Part shown: positions 46,090-56,464 of the stretch, piece by piece
Layout: every line of letters starts with the position of its first letter
Position numbering within the stretch: position 1 is the stretch's first letter
Source of the DNA: Pantoea trifolii
GTDB taxonomy: Bacteria > Pseudomonadota > Gammaproteobacteria > Enterobacterales > Enterobacteriaceae
Direction: 5' to 3'
Length of the DNA: 64,000 nucleotides
Assembly (NCBI RefSeq): GCF_024506435.1
Contig: NZ_JANIET010000001.1
Span: forward strand, 1,612,001-1,676,000
Made by a program: the position numbers and the translations under genes
The notes under the pieces: model-generated
What the model was told of the DNA's origin: nothing
The model's database searches: none
What the model saw: only the letters and a program-made list of their open reading frames with translations

Positions 46090-47331
46090 GTGTCTAAGCG
46101 TCGTGTAGTTGTGACTGGTCTTGGCATGTTGTCTCCTGTCGGCAATACCGTAGAGTCTACCTGGAGTGCTCTCCTTGCCGGTCAGAGCGGCATTAGCCTG
46201 ATCGACCATTTTGATACTAGTGCCTATGCAACGCGTTTTGCGGGCTTAGTAAGAGATTTTAATTGCGATGATTTCATCTCGCGCAAAGATCAGCGCAAGA
46301 TGGATGACTTCATCCAATACGGCATCGTTGCAGGCATTCAGGCTATGGCAGACTCCGGTCTGGTCGTAACCGATGAGAATGCTGGTCGCATTGGTGCGGC
46401 AATCGGTTCTGGTATTGGCGGACTGGGTTTAATCGAAGATAACCACAGCTCGCTGGTCAACGGTGGACCGCGCAAAATCAGCCCATTCTTTGTGCCTTCT
46501 ACCATCGTCAACATGGTTGCAGGTCACCTCACCATCATGTACGGCCTGAAAGGTCCAAGCATCTCGATCGCAACTGCCTGTACGTCTGGTGTGCACAACA
46601 TTGGTCATGCGGCGCGTATCATTGCGTATAACGATGCTGATGTGATGCTGGCCGGTGGTGCGGAGAAAGCCAGTACGCCATTAGGCGTTGGTGGTTTTGG
46701 TGCTGCTCGTGCGCTCTCCACGCGTAATGACAATCCTCAGGCGGCAAGCCGTCCGTGGGATAAAGATCGTGACGGTTTCGTGTTGGGTGACGGTGCTGGC
46801 ATTATCGTATTGGAAGAATACGAACACGCGAAGAAACGTGGTGCGAAGATTTATGCTGAGATCATTGGTTTTGGCATGAGCAGCGATGCTTACCACATGA
46901 CGTCACCTCCGGAAGACGGTTCAGGTGCAGCAGCAGCGATGGTTAACGCGCTGCGTGACGCGCAGCTGAACGCTGAGCAGATTGGTTATGTCAACGCGCA
47001 CGGCACTTCGACGCCCGCCGGTGACAAAGCGGAAGCGCAGGCGGTGAAATCGGTGTTTGGTGCGGCGGCTCACAGTGTGATGGTCAGCTCAACTAAGTCG
47101 ATGACTGGCCACCTGTTGGGCGCTGCGGGCGCGGTAGAAGCGATTTATTCGATTCTGGCGCTGCGCGACCAGGCGATTCCACCAACCATCAACCTCGACA
47201 ATCCTGACGAAGGTTGCGATCTGGACTTCGTGCCGCATACGGCGCGCCAGGTCAGCGGACTGGAGTACACCTTGTGTAACTCCTTTGGATTTGGCGGCAC
47301 TAACGGCTCGCTGATCTTCCGCAAGGTTTAA
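46090..47331 (+). CDS. fabF: 3-oxoacyl-ACP synthase II (FabF)
   Basis: FabF elongates fatty acids and, in E. coli, controls the temperature-dependent C16:1 to C18:1 step. It has 413 residues, with GTG start at 46090 after GGAGGA. The catalytic Cys is C164 (TACTSG); histidines are in [11 protein letters not shown] and TGHLLGAAG. The C-terminal [17 protein letters not shown] is typical. Confidence 0.98.
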   Translation: MSKRRVVVTGLGMLSPVGNTVESTWSALLAGQSGISLIDHFDTSAYATRFAGLVRDFNCDDFISRKDQRKMDDFIQYGIVAGIQAMADSGLVVTDENAGRIGAAIGSGIGGLGLIEDNHSSLVNGGPRKISPFFVPSTIVNMVAGHLTIMYGLKGPSISIATACTSGVHNIGHAARIIAYNDADVMLAGGAEKASTPLGVGGFGAARALSTRNDNPQAASRPWDKDRDGFVLGDGAGIIVLEEYEHAKKRGAKIYAEIIGFGMSSDAYHMTSPPEDGSGAAAAMVNALRDAQLNAEQIGYVNAHGTSTPAGDKAEAQAVKSVFGAAAHSVMVSSTKSMTGHLLGAAGAVEAIYSILALRDQAIPPTINLDNPDEGCDLDFVPHTARQVSGLEYTLCNSFGFGGTNGSLIFRKV

Positions 47332-47350
47332 TCGCTCCTCAGCCATACAG

Positions 47351-47374
47351 AGGCCCGCATTGCGGGCCTTTTTT
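47351..47374 (+). terminator. Rho-independent terminator of fabF
   Basis: Stem AGGCCCGC / GCGGGCCT with a short loop is followed by a T run, 20 nt behind the fabF stop and before pabC. Confidence 0.92.
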
Positions 47375-47407
47375 ATATTTTCTACCGGGCTAATCAAGGC
47401 GGCCAAC

Positions 47408-48220
47408 ATGTGGATAAACGGCATACCGCAAACCGCGCTTTCAACACGCGATCGCGCAGTGCAATTTGGTGATGGCTGCTTTACCACTGCTGCAGTGATC
47501 AACGGCCATATTGTTATGCTGGATGCGCATCTGCAGCGGCTGAAAGAGGGTTGCGCACGGTTATTGATGGATGCGCCTGATTTAGCTCAACTCGCCGCAG
47601 AAATGCATCACGCCGCTGCGCAACAAACGCAGGCAGTGCTCAAGGTGATTTTGACACCGGGCGCAGGTGGACGTGGTTATAGCCGCGCAGGCTGCCAAAC
47701 ACCGACGCGCATTATTTCGCTCTCGCCGTGGCCACAGCATTACGCTACGTTGCAACAGCAGGGCGCTGTGCTGCACACCAGCCCAATACGCCTGGGACGC
47801 AATCCATTGCTGGCCGGCGTAAAGCACCTGAATCGCCTTGAGCAGGTGCTGATTCGCCAGCATCTTGACCAGACGGGCGGCGACGAGGCGCTGGTGCTTG
47901 ACACTAACGGGACGGTGGTGGAATGCTGTGCGGCCAATTTATTCTGGCGCAAAGGCAATATCGTCTTTACGCCGCGGCTTGAGCAGGCTGGCGTGGATGG
48001 CATTATGCGTCGTTATCTGATGGCGCAGATGGCCGCGAATGGCCAGACTTGTCAGCTGATTGATGGCAGCAGGGACGATGTGTTGAACGCCGATGAAGTG
48101 GTGATGTGCAACGCCCTGATGCCCGTTTTACCCGTGCGACAAATTGACGACGTTTCGTTTACCGCACGCTCGCTGTATCAGCAACTGCGCGCCAGTTGCC
48201 CGACGATGGAAGCATCATGA
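47408..48220 (+). CDS. pabC: Aminodeoxychorismate lyase
   Basis: PabC releases pyruvate from 4-amino-4-deoxychorismate to give p-aminobenzoate for folate. It is a PLP-dependent class IV protein of 270 residues (E. coli 269). The PLP lysine is in [32 protein letters not shown] and [18 protein letters not shown] are family motifs. The start at 47408 (MWINGIPQ) matches the E. coli MFLINGH; an earlier ATG runs into the fabF terminator. The stop overlaps the mltG start (ATGA). Confidence 0.94.
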   Translation: MWINGIPQTALSTRDRAVQFGDGCFTTAAVINGHIVMLDAHLQRLKEGCARLLMDAPDLAQLAAEMHHAAAQQTQAVLKVILTPGAGGRGYSRAGCQTPTRIISLSPWPQHYATLQQQGAVLHTSPIRLGRNPLLAGVKHLNRLEQVLIRQHLDQTGGDEALVLDTNGTVVECCAANLFWRKGNIVFTPRLEQAGVDGIMRRYLMAQMAANGQTCQLIDGSRDDVLNADEVVMCNALMPVLPVRQIDDVSFTARSLYQQLRASCPTMEAS

Positions 48221-49236
48221 CTCGAATGAAAAAAATTCTCGCAGGCGTTGTGGTAGTCGCAGGACTCGCCGCCGCCTTTAGTTATTGGCAGATTGAACGT
48301 TTAGCCGATACGCCCTTAACACTGCAGCAGGAAACCATTTACACCTTGCCCGCTGGCAGCGGTCGCGTGGTACTGGAAGCGCAACTGGAAAGTCAGCACA
48401 TCATTCCGCAAAGCATCTGGTTTGGCCCGTTACTGAAGCTTGAACCGGAACTGGCGCGTTTCAAAGCCGGTACCTATCGCCTGGAAACCGGCATGACGGT
48501 ACGACAGTTGCTGCAATTGCTGGCCAGCGGTAAAGAAGCGCAGTTCCCGGTGCGTTTTATTGAAGGTTCGCGTCTTACCGAGTGGTTAGCCGAGCTACGC
48601 AAAGCGCCATACCTGAAACACACGCTGACCGACGATCAACTTACCACCGTTGCCGCTGCGCTCAAACTTGACGTGAGCCAACTGGAAGGCAGTTTCTACC
48701 CTGATACGTATCTCTACACCGCCAATACCAGCGATGTGGCGCTACTGGAACGTGCCCATGCGCGCATGAACAAGCTGGTTGATGAGATTTGGCAGGGACG
48801 CGTGGAAAATCTGCCTTACAAGAAAGAGCAGGACATGGTCACCATGGCGTCGATCATTGAGAAAGAGACTGGCGTGAGCGAAGAGCGCGCGCGCGTGGCG
48901 TCGGTATTTATCAATCGCCTGCGTACCGGGATGAAACTGCAAACCGATCCCACGGTGATTTACGGTATGGGCGACAGCTATACCGGCACGCTAACCCGTA
49001 AAAATCTGGAAACGCCAACCGACTATAACACCTACACCATTAGCGGTTTGCCGCCGGGACCGATCGCGATGCCGGGCCGTGCTTCACTGGAAGCGGCTGC
49101 ACATCCGGAAAAAACCAATTACCTCTATTTTGTCGCGGATGGCAAAGGTGGACACACCTTTACCACCAATCTGGCCAGCCACAACAAAGCGGTACAGGTT
49201 TACCGGCTGGCAATGAAGGAAAAAAATGAAAAGTAA
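48217..49236 (+). CDS. mltG: Endolytic peptidoglycan transglycosylase MltG
   Basis: MltG (YceG) is an inner membrane lytic transglycosylase that cuts nascent glycan strands. It has 339 residues from ATG 48217, which overlaps the pabC stop and has GGAAG 4 nt upstream; ATG 48226 (MKKILAGV) is also plausible. One N-terminal membrane helix is followed by a LysM-like region and the YceG catalytic domain, with the catalytic Glu in [11 protein letters not shown] and [12 protein letters not shown]. The C-terminal [23 protein letters not shown] is conserved. It overlaps tmk by 11 nt. Confidence 0.94.
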   Translation: MTRMKKILAGVVVVAGLAAAFSYWQIERLADTPLTLQQETIYTLPAGSGRVVLEAQLESQHIIPQSIWFGPLLKLEPELARFKAGTYRLETGMTVRQLLQLLASGKEAQFPVRFIEGSRLTEWLAELRKAPYLKHTLTDDQLTTVAAALKLDVSQLEGSFYPDTYLYTANTSDVALLERAHARMNKLVDEIWQGRVENLPYKKEQDMVTMASIIEKETGVSEERARVASVFINRLRTGMKLQTDPTVIYGMGDSYTGTLTRKNLETPTDYNTYTISGLPPGPIAMPGRASLEAAAHPEKTNYLYFVADGKGGHTFTTNLASHNKAVQVYRLAMKEKNEK

Positions 49237-49861
49237 GTTTATCGTCATTGAAGGCCTGGAAGGTGCAGGCAAAACCACTGCGCGTGATGCGCTGGTTGCT
49301 GTGCTGCATGAGCACGGCATTCATGATGTCGTCTTCACGCGCGAGCCGGGCGGTACGCCGCTGGCAGAACAATTGCGCGTGTTGGTCAAGCAGGGCATTG
49401 ATGGCGAGCAGGTGACCGATAAAGCTGAGCTGCTAATGCTGTACGCGGCACGCGTGCAGCTGGTTGAGAACGTGATCAAACCGGCGCTGGCACGCGGTGC
49501 CTGGGTAATCGGCGATCGTCACGATCTATCTTCGCAAGCCTATCAGGGCGGTGGACGCGGTCTGGATGCGCAGCTGATGACCACGCTGCGCGATGCAGTG
49601 CTGGGCGATTTCCGTCCCGATCTCACACTCTATCTCGACGTTACGCCAGAAATTGGCCTGCAACGCGCCCGCGCACGCGGTGAGCTAGATCGCATCGAGC
49701 AGGAATCATTGCGATTTTTCGAGCGCACGCGTGAACGCTATCTGGCTTTGGCCGCTCAGGATCCCTCAATCCTGACCATTGATGCGACGCAAAATATTGC
49801 AGGCGTGACATTGTCACTTCAAGGCGCCTTGCGTAACTGGTTGGCAGGCCAATCCGCATGA
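49226..49861 (+). CDS. tmk: Thymidylate kinase
   Basis: Tmk phosphorylates dTMP to dTDP. It has 211 residues (E. coli 213). The P-loop is G10-LEGAGKTT; the DR(H/Y) motif is [15 protein letters not shown]; the lid is [26 protein letters not shown]. It overlaps mltG at the start and holB at the end (ATGA). Confidence 0.97.
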   Translation: MKSKFIVIEGLEGAGKTTARDALVAVLHEHGIHDVVFTREPGGTPLAEQLRVLVKQGIDGEQVTDKAELLMLYAARVQLVENVIKPALARGAWVIGDRHDLSSQAYQGGGRGLDAQLMTTLRDAVLGDFRPDLTLYLDVTPEIGLQRARARGELDRIEQESLRFFERTRERYLALAAQDPSILTIDATQNIAGVTLSLQGALRNWLAGQSA

Positions 49862-50847
49862 ACTGGTATCCGTGGCTGAACCAGCCTTATCGACAAATCA
49901 TCGCCCGCCATCAAAGTGGCCAGGCGCATCACGCCTTGCTGGTGCAGGCCATTGAGGGCATGGGTGACGATGCGTTGATCTGGGGCGTAAGTCGTTGGTT
50001 GATGTGCTTGCAGCCGGAAGGATTAAAAAGCTGCGGCCACTGCCATGGCTGCCAGTTGATGCAGGCGCACACGCACCCGGATTGGTATCGCCTTGAAGCC
50101 GAAAAGGGGAAATCCTCACTCGGTATTGATGCGGTGCGCGACGTCACTGAAAAGCTGTATCACTTCGCCCAGCAGGGCGGCGCAAAAATCGTTTGGTTGC
50201 CCGATGCGGCGCAGCTCACGGAAGCTGCCGCCAACGCACTATTGAAGACGCTGGAAGAGCCGCCGGCGAATTGCTGGTTTTTCCTCAGCGTGCGCGAACC
50301 TTCGCGCCTGCTGGCGACGCTGCGCAGTCGCTGCATGACGTGGCATCTCTCGCCGCCAGAAGAAGCACATAGCCTGCAATGGCTGCAGAAGCAGCAACCG
50401 CAGCCGCAAGAGAAGCTGCGCGCCGCCTTGCGTTTGAGTAATGGCGCACCCGCTGCTGCCTTGACGCTGCTGCAGCCGGAGCGCTGGCAGGCGCGTGAAA
50501 CGCTGTGCGAAACGCTGATCAAAGCGCTTAACGGCGATGTGCTGCAGCTGTTACCTGCGCTGAACAGCGAAGATGTGTCCGAACGCCTCAGCTGGCTGAT
50601 TTCGCTGCTGGTGGATGCGATGAAAGTGCAACAGGGCGCCCGTCAGTGGCTGAGCAACGGCGATCGTCCGTATGTGGTCACGCAGTTGGCGCAAAGAATG
50701 AATAGCAGTGCGCTCAACAGCAGCGCGCAGCAATGGATGCAGTGCCGCGAACAGCTGTTACATGTCGCCGCACTCAACCGAGAATTAATGTTGACCGATC
50801 GTTTACTCGCCTGGGGACGTTTACTGACTCCGGCAACGGTCGGCTAA
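49858..50847 (+). CDS. holB: DNA polymerase III subunit delta'
   Basis: Delta' is the non-ATPase wrench subunit of the clamp loader. It has 329 residues (E. coli 334). Zinc ligands are C50, C59, C62 and C65 (CGHCHGCQ). The P-loop is degenerate (IEGMGDDAL), as expected for delta'. The SRC motif is in [14 protein letters not shown], after [13 protein letters not shown]. Overlaps tmk by 4 nt. Confidence 0.96.
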   Translation: MNWYPWLNQPYRQIIARHQSGQAHHALLVQAIEGMGDDALIWGVSRWLMCLQPEGLKSCGHCHGCQLMQAHTHPDWYRLEAEKGKSSLGIDAVRDVTEKLYHFAQQGGAKIVWLPDAAQLTEAAANALLKTLEEPPANCWFFLSVREPSRLLATLRSRCMTWHLSPPEEAHSLQWLQKQQPQPQEKLRAALRLSNGAPAAALTLLQPERWQARETLCETLIKALNGDVLQLLPALNSEDVSERLSWLISLLVDAMKVQQGARQWLSNGDRPYVVTQLAQRMNSSALNSSAQQWMQCREQLLHVAALNRELMLTDRLLAWGRLLTPATVG

Positions 50848-50863
50848 GCGAAAAGAGAGCTCT

Positions 50864-51655
50864 ATGTTTATTGTCGATTCCCACTGCCATCTTGATGGCC
50901 TCGATTATGAAAAACACCATCGCGATCTGGATGATGTCATCGCCAAAGCGGCGGCGCGCGATGTGAAGTTTATGCTGGCAATTGCCACCACCTTGCCGGA
51001 TTACTACAAAATCAAACAGCTAGTAGGCGATCGTGAAAATGTCGCGCTGGCCTGTGGCGTGCATCCGCTCAATCAGGAAGCGCCGTACGACGTCGAAGAG
51101 TTCCGCCGTCTGGCTGCCGAGGATCGCGTAGTGGCGCTGGGCGAAACCGGGTTGGATTACTTCTATCAGCAGGAAACCAAAGCGCAGCAGCAAGCCTCGT
51201 TTCGTGAGCACATTCGCACTGGTATCGCACTGAATAAACCGATCATTGTGCACACGCGTGATGCGCGTGAAGACACGTTGGCGATTCTGCGCGAAGAGCA
51301 GGTGGAGAAGTGCGGCGGCGTGCTGCACTGTTTTACCGAAGATAAAGAAACCGCAGCGAAACTGCTGGATCTCGGTTTTTATATCTCTTTCTCAGGCATT
51401 CTGACTTTCCGCAACGCCGAACAAATTCGCGATGCGGCGCGCTATGTGCCGATTGATCGCATGCTGGTAGAAACCGATTCGCCGTATCTGGCGCCGGTAC
51501 CGCACCGTGGCAAAGAGAATCAGCCAGCGTTTACGCGTGATGTGGCAGATTATATGGCGGTATTAAAAGGCGTGGATATCGATACCCTCGCCGCTGCCAC
51601 CACTGAAAACTTCTCCCGCCTGTTCCACATCCCGATGAGTCGTCTCGGCGGCTAA
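50864..51655 (+). CDS. ycfH: TatD family metal-dependent hydrolase YcfH
   Basis: A 263-residue TIM-barrel hydrolase (E. coli YcfH 265). Metal ligands are H7-C-H9 (SHCHLDG), the Glu in GETGLDYFYQ, H in PIIVHTRDA, H in VLHCFTED and D in VETDSPYLAP. Family members have DNase activity; for YcfH itself the role is not settled. It ends the pabC-mltG-tmk-holB-ycfH operon, as shown by a long terminator hairpin. Confidence 0.95.
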   Translation: MFIVDSHCHLDGLDYEKHHRDLDDVIAKAAARDVKFMLAIATTLPDYYKIKQLVGDRENVALACGVHPLNQEAPYDVEEFRRLAAEDRVVALGETGLDYFYQQETKAQQQASFREHIRTGIALNKPIIVHTRDAREDTLAILREEQVEKCGGVLHCFTEDKETAAKLLDLGFYISFSGILTFRNAEQIRDAARYVPIDRMLVETDSPYLAPVPHRGKENQPAFTRDVADYMAVLKGVDIDTLAAATTENFSRLFHIPMSRLGG

Positions 51656-51696
51656 CCGCTTTATTTCAAACGCTGTAATTAATCAAAAATCACCCA

Positions 51697-51735
51697 ACTG
51701 CACTGCGTCTGACTGGACGCAGTGCAGTGATTTAT
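51697..51735 (+). terminator. Terminator hairpin after ycfH
   Basis: A perfect 13-bp stem (51697-51709 with 51716-51728) with a 6-nt loop is followed by GATTTATT. It is strong in stem, moderate in U-tract. Confidence 0.8.
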
Positions 51736-51794
51736 TGCTGTTTATTAGTGCAAGTCAGTAAGAAATGACTGAAAGGAAGGGGTCACACTTAGCG

Positions 51795-51816
51795 AAATGT
51801 GATGGCCGTCAATTTA
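51795..51816 (+). promoter_or_regulatory. Candidate CRP site of ptsG
   Basis: AAATGTGATGGCCGTCAATT: one half TGTGA is perfect, the other (TCAAT) partial, with correct 6-nt spacing. E. coli ptsG is CRP-activated. Confidence 0.6.
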
Positions 51817-51827
51817 ACAATTAGCGA

Positions 51828-51851
51828 TTTATTTTACTCTTCGTAATAAAT
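51828..51851 (+). promoter_or_regulatory. Mlc operator of ptsG
   Basis: The site has TTTATTTTACTC and GTAATAAAT arms around CTTC, fitting the Mlc (DgsA) operator seen at ptsG in E. coli. It lies about 100 nt upstream of the start codon and implies derepression by glucose. Confidence 0.8.
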
Positions 51852-51924
51852 CAAAAGACGCTCAGCGTCACCCCGGCGAAGGATCCTCCCCCTAAGCCAT
51901 GCGCACTGCGCAAAAAATTGCACT

Positions 51925-51936
51925 CATACTCAGGAG
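51925..51936 (+). promoter_or_regulatory. SgrS small-RNA target and RBS of ptsG
   Basis: CATACTCAGGAG is identical to the core that SgrS pairs with in E. coli ptsG mRNA and contains the Shine-Dalgarno. Here the ATG follows after only 5 nt, closer than in E. coli. The sgrS gene is not in the window. Confidence 0.75.
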
Positions 51937-51941
51937 TTTCT

Positions 51942-53375
51942 ATGTTCAAGAACGCATTTGCGAACCTGCAGAAAGTAGGTAAATCGCTGATGTTGCCGGT
52001 ATCGGTTCTGCCGATTGCCGGTATTTTGTTAGGTGTTGGTTCAGCAAACTTCAGCTGGCTGCCGGAAGTGGTTTCCCACGTCATGGCCGAAGCGGGTGGT
52101 TCGGTGTTTGCCAATATGCCGCTGATCTTTGCAATCGGTGTGGCGCTTGGCTTTACCAATAACGATGGCGTGTCTGCGCTGGCGGCTGTGGTTGCTTACG
52201 GCATCATGGTGAAAACCATGGCGGTGGTTGCGCCATTGGTACTGCATATGCCTGCCGGAGAAATCGAGGCCAAGCATCTTGCCGATACCGGTGTGCTCGG
52301 CGGGATCATCGCCGGTTCTATCGCGGCGTATATGTTTAACCGCTTCTACCGCATCAAACTGCCTGAATATCTCGGCTTCTTTGCCGGCAAGCGCTTTGTC
52401 CCAATCATCTCTGGTCTGGCCGCGATTTTCACCGGTGTGGTGCTGTCATTCATTTGGCCGCCAATCGGTACCGCAATTCAGGACTTCTCACAGTGGGCTG
52501 CGTACCAAAACCCCGTCGTCGCCTTTGGCCTTTACGGTCTGATTGAGCGTTCACTGGTGCCGTTTGGTCTGCACCATATCTGGAACGTACCTTTCCAGAT
52601 GCAGATTGGTGAGTTCACCAATGCCGCAGGTCAGGTTTTCCACGGTGATATTCCACGTTACATGGCGGGCGACCCAACGGCAGGCAAACTGTCAGGCGGC
52701 TTCCTGTTCAAAATGTACGGTCTGCCAGCAGCAGCGATTGCGATTTGGCATACCGCCAAACCAGAAAACCGCGCCAAAGTGGGCGGTATTATGATCTCCG
52801 CCGCGCTGACCTCGTTCCTGACCGGTATTACCGAGCCAATCGAGTTCGCTTTCATGTTCGTGGCGCCGATTCTGTATGTGATCCACGCGATTCTGGCGGG
52901 CCTGGCCTTCCCAATCTGTATCTTGCTGGGTATGCGTGATGGCACCAGCTTCTCACACGGTCTGATCGACTTTATCGTGCTGAGCGGCAACAGCAGCAAA
53001 ATCTGGCTGTTCCCGATTGTAGGTATCATCTACGGCCTGATTTACTACACCGTGTTCCGTTTCCTGATTGTGAAACTGAATCTGAAAACCCCTGGCCGTG
53101 AGGACACCGCAATGGAGCAGAGCAGCGCAACCGGCAGCGAAATGGCGGGCAAACTGGTTACCGCGTTTGGTGGTAAAGAGAACATCACTAACCTTGATGC
53201 CTGTATCACGCGTCTGCGTGTGAGCGTGGCGGATGTCGGCAAGGTTGATCAGGCTGAACTGAAAAGCCTTGGCGCACGTGGTGTGGTAGTAGCAGGTTCA
53301 GGCGTTCAGGCGATCTTCGGTACCAAGTCCGATAACCTGAAAACTGAAATGGATGACTATATCCGCAGCATGTAA
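51942..53375 (+). CDS. ptsG: PTS glucose transporter subunit IIBC
   Basis: PtsG imports and phosphorylates glucose, receiving phosphate from EIIA-Glc. The 477 residues equal E. coli. The IIC domain (residues 1 to about 385) is hydrophobic and includes [16 protein letters not shown]. The linker KTPGRED joins the IIB domain with the phosphorylated C421 in [16 protein letters not shown]. The start at 51942 is set by CAGGAG; an ATG 8 codons earlier lies within the SgrS region. Confidence 0.98.
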   Translation: MFKNAFANLQKVGKSLMLPVSVLPIAGILLGVGSANFSWLPEVVSHVMAEAGGSVFANMPLIFAIGVALGFTNNDGVSALAAVVAYGIMVKTMAVVAPLVLHMPAGEIEAKHLADTGVLGGIIAGSIAAYMFNRFYRIKLPEYLGFFAGKRFVPIISGLAAIFTGVVLSFIWPPIGTAIQDFSQWAAYQNPVVAFGLYGLIERSLVPFGLHHIWNVPFQMQIGEFTNAAGQVFHGDIPRYMAGDPTAGKLSGGFLFKMYGLPAAAIAIWHTAKPENRAKVGGIMISAALTSFLTGITEPIEFAFMFVAPILYVIHAILAGLAFPICILLGMRDGTSFSHGLIDFIVLSGNSSKIWLFPIVGIIYGLIYYTVFRFLIVKLNLKTPGREDTAMEQSSATGSEMAGKLVTAFGGKENITNLDACITRLRVSVADVGKVDQAELKSLGARGVVVAGSGVQAIFGTKSDNLKTEMDDYIRSM

Positions 53376-53397
53376 CGAGAAAGTGTGGGCAGAGCCG

Positions 53398-53508
53398 GTG
53401 CGATGAAGCGGCGTCAGATCGTAAAGACGCCATAAACCATCCCTGGGGCTCGGCCCAAGCCATCCCTGGCTTGGGACGCTTTACTCCTCTGCCGCCGCTT
53501 CATCGCAC
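53398..53508. repeat. Structured intergenic repeat between ptsG and rhiN
   Basis: Perfect 16-bp arms GTGCGATGAAGCGGCG (53398-53413) and its inverse (53493-53508) enclose a 79-nt centre. GAAAGTG/CACTTTC extends the stem outside. Inside are GTAAAG/CTTTAC and two copies of CCATCCCTGG, one within a 9-bp hairpin CCCAAGCCA / TGGCTTGGG. There is no credible frame. The layered form suggests a dispersed non-autonomous repeat. Confidence 0.7.
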
Positions 53509-53524
53509 TTCACTTTCGGTGCGT

Positions 53525-53553
53525 AAAAATGCCCTCAAATGAGGGCATTTTTT
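53525..53553. terminator. Bidirectional terminator, ptsG and rhiN
   Basis: Stem AAAAATGCCCTC / GAGGGCATTTTT with loop AAAT; T-rich on exit in both directions. It lies between convergent ptsG and rhiN. Confidence 0.92.
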
Positions 53554-53555
53554 AT

Positions 53556-54695
53556 TTATAAATAAACCCGCAAATACTCCGTCAAACACAGCAGCGCCAT
53601 CGCCTGACCATACGGCATCGAGGTGAGCGGTATCTGGCGGTAATACTCCAGATCGTTGCCCATCGCCGTTCCGAACGACACCTGCTTCAGTTCCCCATCC
53701 TCATCGATATTACCGATCACGCCACGCAATGCTTTCTCCGCCAGCGGCAAATACGCGGGCGAGAGGTAGTGTTTGCGCACCGCTTTAAGAATGCCATAGG
53801 CGAAACCGGCGGTGGCGGAGGCTTCAGGATAGCTGTTGGGATCGTCGAGCAAGGTGTGCCACAAACCGCTGCTGTGCTGACAGGTGCTCAGCGCCTTCAC
53901 CTGGCTCTCCAGCACCTGCTGCAGGAAACGCCGCGTGGCATGCTGTTCCGGCCAGTTCATCATCTCGAGGAAATCAGGAATAACGATAGTCAGCCAGCTG
54001 TTGCCGCGCGCCCAACGTGCGTTGGCGAAGTTGTGCCGCCCATCAAACGTCCAGCCGTGGAACCACAAACCGGTTTGGCGATCCATTAAATATTGGGTAT
54101 GAATCAGGAACTGATAGCTGGCTTCTTCGACAAACTCGGGACGATTCAGCAGCTGACCAATCTTCGCCAGCGCCATCACGCTCATCATCAAGGTGTCATC
54201 CCACAGCTGCTGGGTGTTTTCGTTGTTGTAGACGATGTGCTGCAGGCCGCCTTGCTCGGTGCGCGGCATCTCATACATCACCCATTCAGCCCAACGCTCC
54301 AGCACCGGCCGCCATGCGGCATTTTGCGTCTCTTCATAGCGATACGCCAGCGTCAGGAACGGACAAACGGTATTGACGTTCTTGGTTGGCGTGCCTTCTG
54401 CCAGCCGCGTGCTGAACCAGTCATCGATGATCTTCAGCGTCTCTTGATCGCCGGTTTGCTGATAGTAGTGCAGCATGCCGTACAGGCCGATGCCGTGTGT
54501 CCATTCCCAACCGGCCCAGCCTTTGGTATCGATCACGCGGCCATCATCGAGGCGCAGCAAAAACTCACCGCTGTGATCGGTAATATTCACCAGATTATGG
54601 GTTAGCCGCTGAATCAACTGCACCAGCTCAGTACGTGGCAACAGATATTCAGGCTGGCGCAGTAACGCGCTGTGCTTCACAGGAAATACAGTCAT
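53556..54695 (-). CDS. rhiN: Unsaturated rhamnogalacturonyl hydrolase (GH105)
   Basis: A 379-residue GH105 enzyme resembling YteR/RhiN, which removes the unsaturated galacturonic residue from rhamnogalacturonan lyase products in the cytoplasm. The (alpha/alpha)6 barrel motifs are GWEWTHGIGLYGM, WDDTLMMSVMALAKIGQ with the likely catalytic D166 or D167, GLWFHGWTFDGRHNFANARWARGNSW and YPEASATAGFAYGILKAV. No signal peptide. It overlaps rhiT by 4 nt (ATGA), matching the rhiTN operon of Dickeya. Confidence 0.85.
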   Translation of the reverse strand: MTVFPVKHSALLRQPEYLLPRTELVQLIQRLTHNLVNITDHSGEFLLRLDDGRVIDTKGWAGWEWTHGIGLYGMLHYYQQTGDQETLKIIDDWFSTRLAEGTPTKNVNTVCPFLTLAYRYEETQNAAWRPVLERWAEWVMYEMPRTEQGGLQHIVYNNENTQQLWDDTLMMSVMALAKIGQLLNRPEFVEEASYQFLIHTQYLMDRQTGLWFHGWTFDGRHNFANARWARGNSWLTIVIPDFLEMMNWPEQHATRRFLQQVLESQVKALSTCQHSSGLWHTLLDDPNSYPEASATAGFAYGILKAVRKHYLSPAYLPLAEKALRGVIGNIDEDGELKQVSFGTAMGNDLEYYRQIPLTSMPYGQAMALLCLTEYLRVYL

Positions 54696-56296
54696 GGTTC
54701 ATTCCTATCGTTAATCAGGGTAGAGAGAGAAGGTAAAGATCGTGGCTGAGTCGGCAGCGGCGGTGCGGCCGCTTTGTGACGGTTGAGATACCCGACGTTG
54801 TTATTGCCCCACAGATTTTCATACGGCATACCCGCCAGCATTTCGACCACTTCACGCGCTTGCGGCGTAATGCGTTCCGGCACCACGCGTCCGGCTTCGC
54901 GCATTTTCAATGTCTCTTCGCGCAACACCGTGTGGGTTTGCAGGTTGAGCTTGAAGCGCAGTGAAATAATGAAGCCGCAGGCCAGCACGCAAAGTGTGCC
55001 CACGCTGAGGATCGCCAGAATGGTATGGCCGACAGCCGGGACTTGTGTGGCCTTGCCGGAAGAGAAGCCCGCCAGCTGCAACACGATACCGACGAACATC
55101 ACCGCACCTGCTTGTGAGGCTTTGCGCGTCAGCGTCATGATGCCGGCAAAAATGCCTTCGCGACGCTGGCCGGTAATCACTTCATCGACGTCAGCGATAT
55201 AAGTGTAAGTATTCCACGGCACATAGTTGATGCCACCGCGACCAAGACCAGCAAGGCCAGAAATCAGTACCAGCAGGGCGAAGTTGTCGTTCATGCCGGT
55301 GTACCACAATCCGGCGTAGGAGAGGGCGCTCAGACCAAACAGCACCACCACCATACGATAGGCAGGCGCAGGTCCTAGTCGGATACACAGCGGAATCATC
55401 GCCATCACCGCAATAAACTGCATCACCGCCATGGTGCCCATCAGGTTGGAGGCGATCTGCGCGCTTTGCATCAGCACAAACACCACATACCAGGTAAACA
55501 CCGCGTTAAACACGTCCTGCGCGATATAGCCGCCGAGATACATGCCAAGATGCTGGCGGAAAATACGAATGCGCAGCGTTGAGGCCAGCTCGGTGTAGAG
55601 GCGTTTCAGGCTCTGCAGCAAAGTTAGCTGTGATTTTTCCTGCTCTGCGCGGCGTGATTCGGCAGAGAAATCGTTGGGATCGCGCTCCCAGGTAAACAGC
55701 CACACCAGCGTTAACACCAGCGCACAAATCACCGAGAACACCAGGCTGGCGTAGAAGAAGGAGATCGGATTATCTTTGCCAAACCAGCCAATCAGCACGC
55801 CCGGCAGGAACGCCGCCAGAATGGCCGACAGCTGCGCCAAACCAATACGCGCGCCAGAGAAACGGGTTTTCTGTTTGAAATCATCGGTCATCTCCGGCAC
55901 CAGCGTTTCATAGGGCACCAGAATCATGGTGTAGACCATATCGAACAGCAGATAAGTCAGCAGATACCACCAGAAACTCATGTCGCCAACCCACATCAGG
56001 CTGTAGCTGAACACGCACGGAATGCCGAGCAGAATGAAGAATTTGCGGCGGCCAAAGCGCTTGCCGAGCCAGGTCGAACCAAAGTTGTCGGTCAGGAAAC
56101 CCATTAGCGGGCTCACTACCGCATCCAGCACGCGAGCGGCAGCAAAAATAAAGGTCGCCTGAATCGGCGAGAGCCCACAAAAGGTGGTGTAAAAGTAGAG
56201 CAGCCAGGCGGCGGTTAACGCCGTGGTGCCTGCACCGAGGAAATCCCCGGACCCATAGGCCAGATAATGGCCCAGGCCAATCTTACGAGAGCGCAT
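54692..56296 (-). CDS. rhiT: Rhamnogalacturonide transporter (GPH/MFS family)
   Basis: A 534-residue, 12-helix sugar:cation symporter of the glycoside-pentoside-hexuronide type. The N-terminus GLGHYLAYGSGDFLGAGTTALTAAWLLYFYTTFCGLSP and ARVLDAVVSPLMGFLTDNFGSTWLGKRFGRRKF are family landmarks. A cytoplasmic C-terminal extension of about 70 residues follows the last helix. RhiT is favoured over the paralogue TogT because the partner downstream is a GH105 enzyme. A KdgR-like operator lies upstream. Confidence 0.8.
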   Translation of the reverse strand: MRSRKIGLGHYLAYGSGDFLGAGTTALTAAWLLYFYTTFCGLSPIQATFIFAAARVLDAVVSPLMGFLTDNFGSTWLGKRFGRRKFFILLGIPCVFSYSLMWVGDMSFWWYLLTYLLFDMVYTMILVPYETLVPEMTDDFKQKTRFSGARIGLAQLSAILAAFLPGVLIGWFGKDNPISFFYASLVFSVICALVLTLVWLFTWERDPNDFSAESRRAEQEKSQLTLLQSLKRLYTELASTLRIRIFRQHLGMYLGGYIAQDVFNAVFTWYVVFVLMQSAQIASNLMGTMAVMQFIAVMAMIPLCIRLGPAPAYRMVVVLFGLSALSYAGLWYTGMNDNFALLVLISGLAGLGRGGINYVPWNTYTYIADVDEVITGQRREGIFAGIMTLTRKASQAGAVMFVGIVLQLAGFSSGKATQVPAVGHTILAILSVGTLCVLACGFIISLRFKLNLQTHTVLREETLKMREAGRVVPERITPQAREVVEMLAGMPYENLWGNNNVGYLNRHKAAAPPLPTQPRSLPSLSTLINDRNEP

Positions 56297-56464
56297 GGCA
56301 GGTTCTCCTTGAATTAGTCGGTAAACACATCCCTCATCACTCCGTACAACTTGCTCGGATTGGATTGAAAGTAGAGCGGCTTAAGCGTGCAAACCTTCGT
56401 GATTTCGCAATGACTTTCTTGTGGATGGCAAAATCACAAAGAAAATGGCGAGATATCTCTAATT

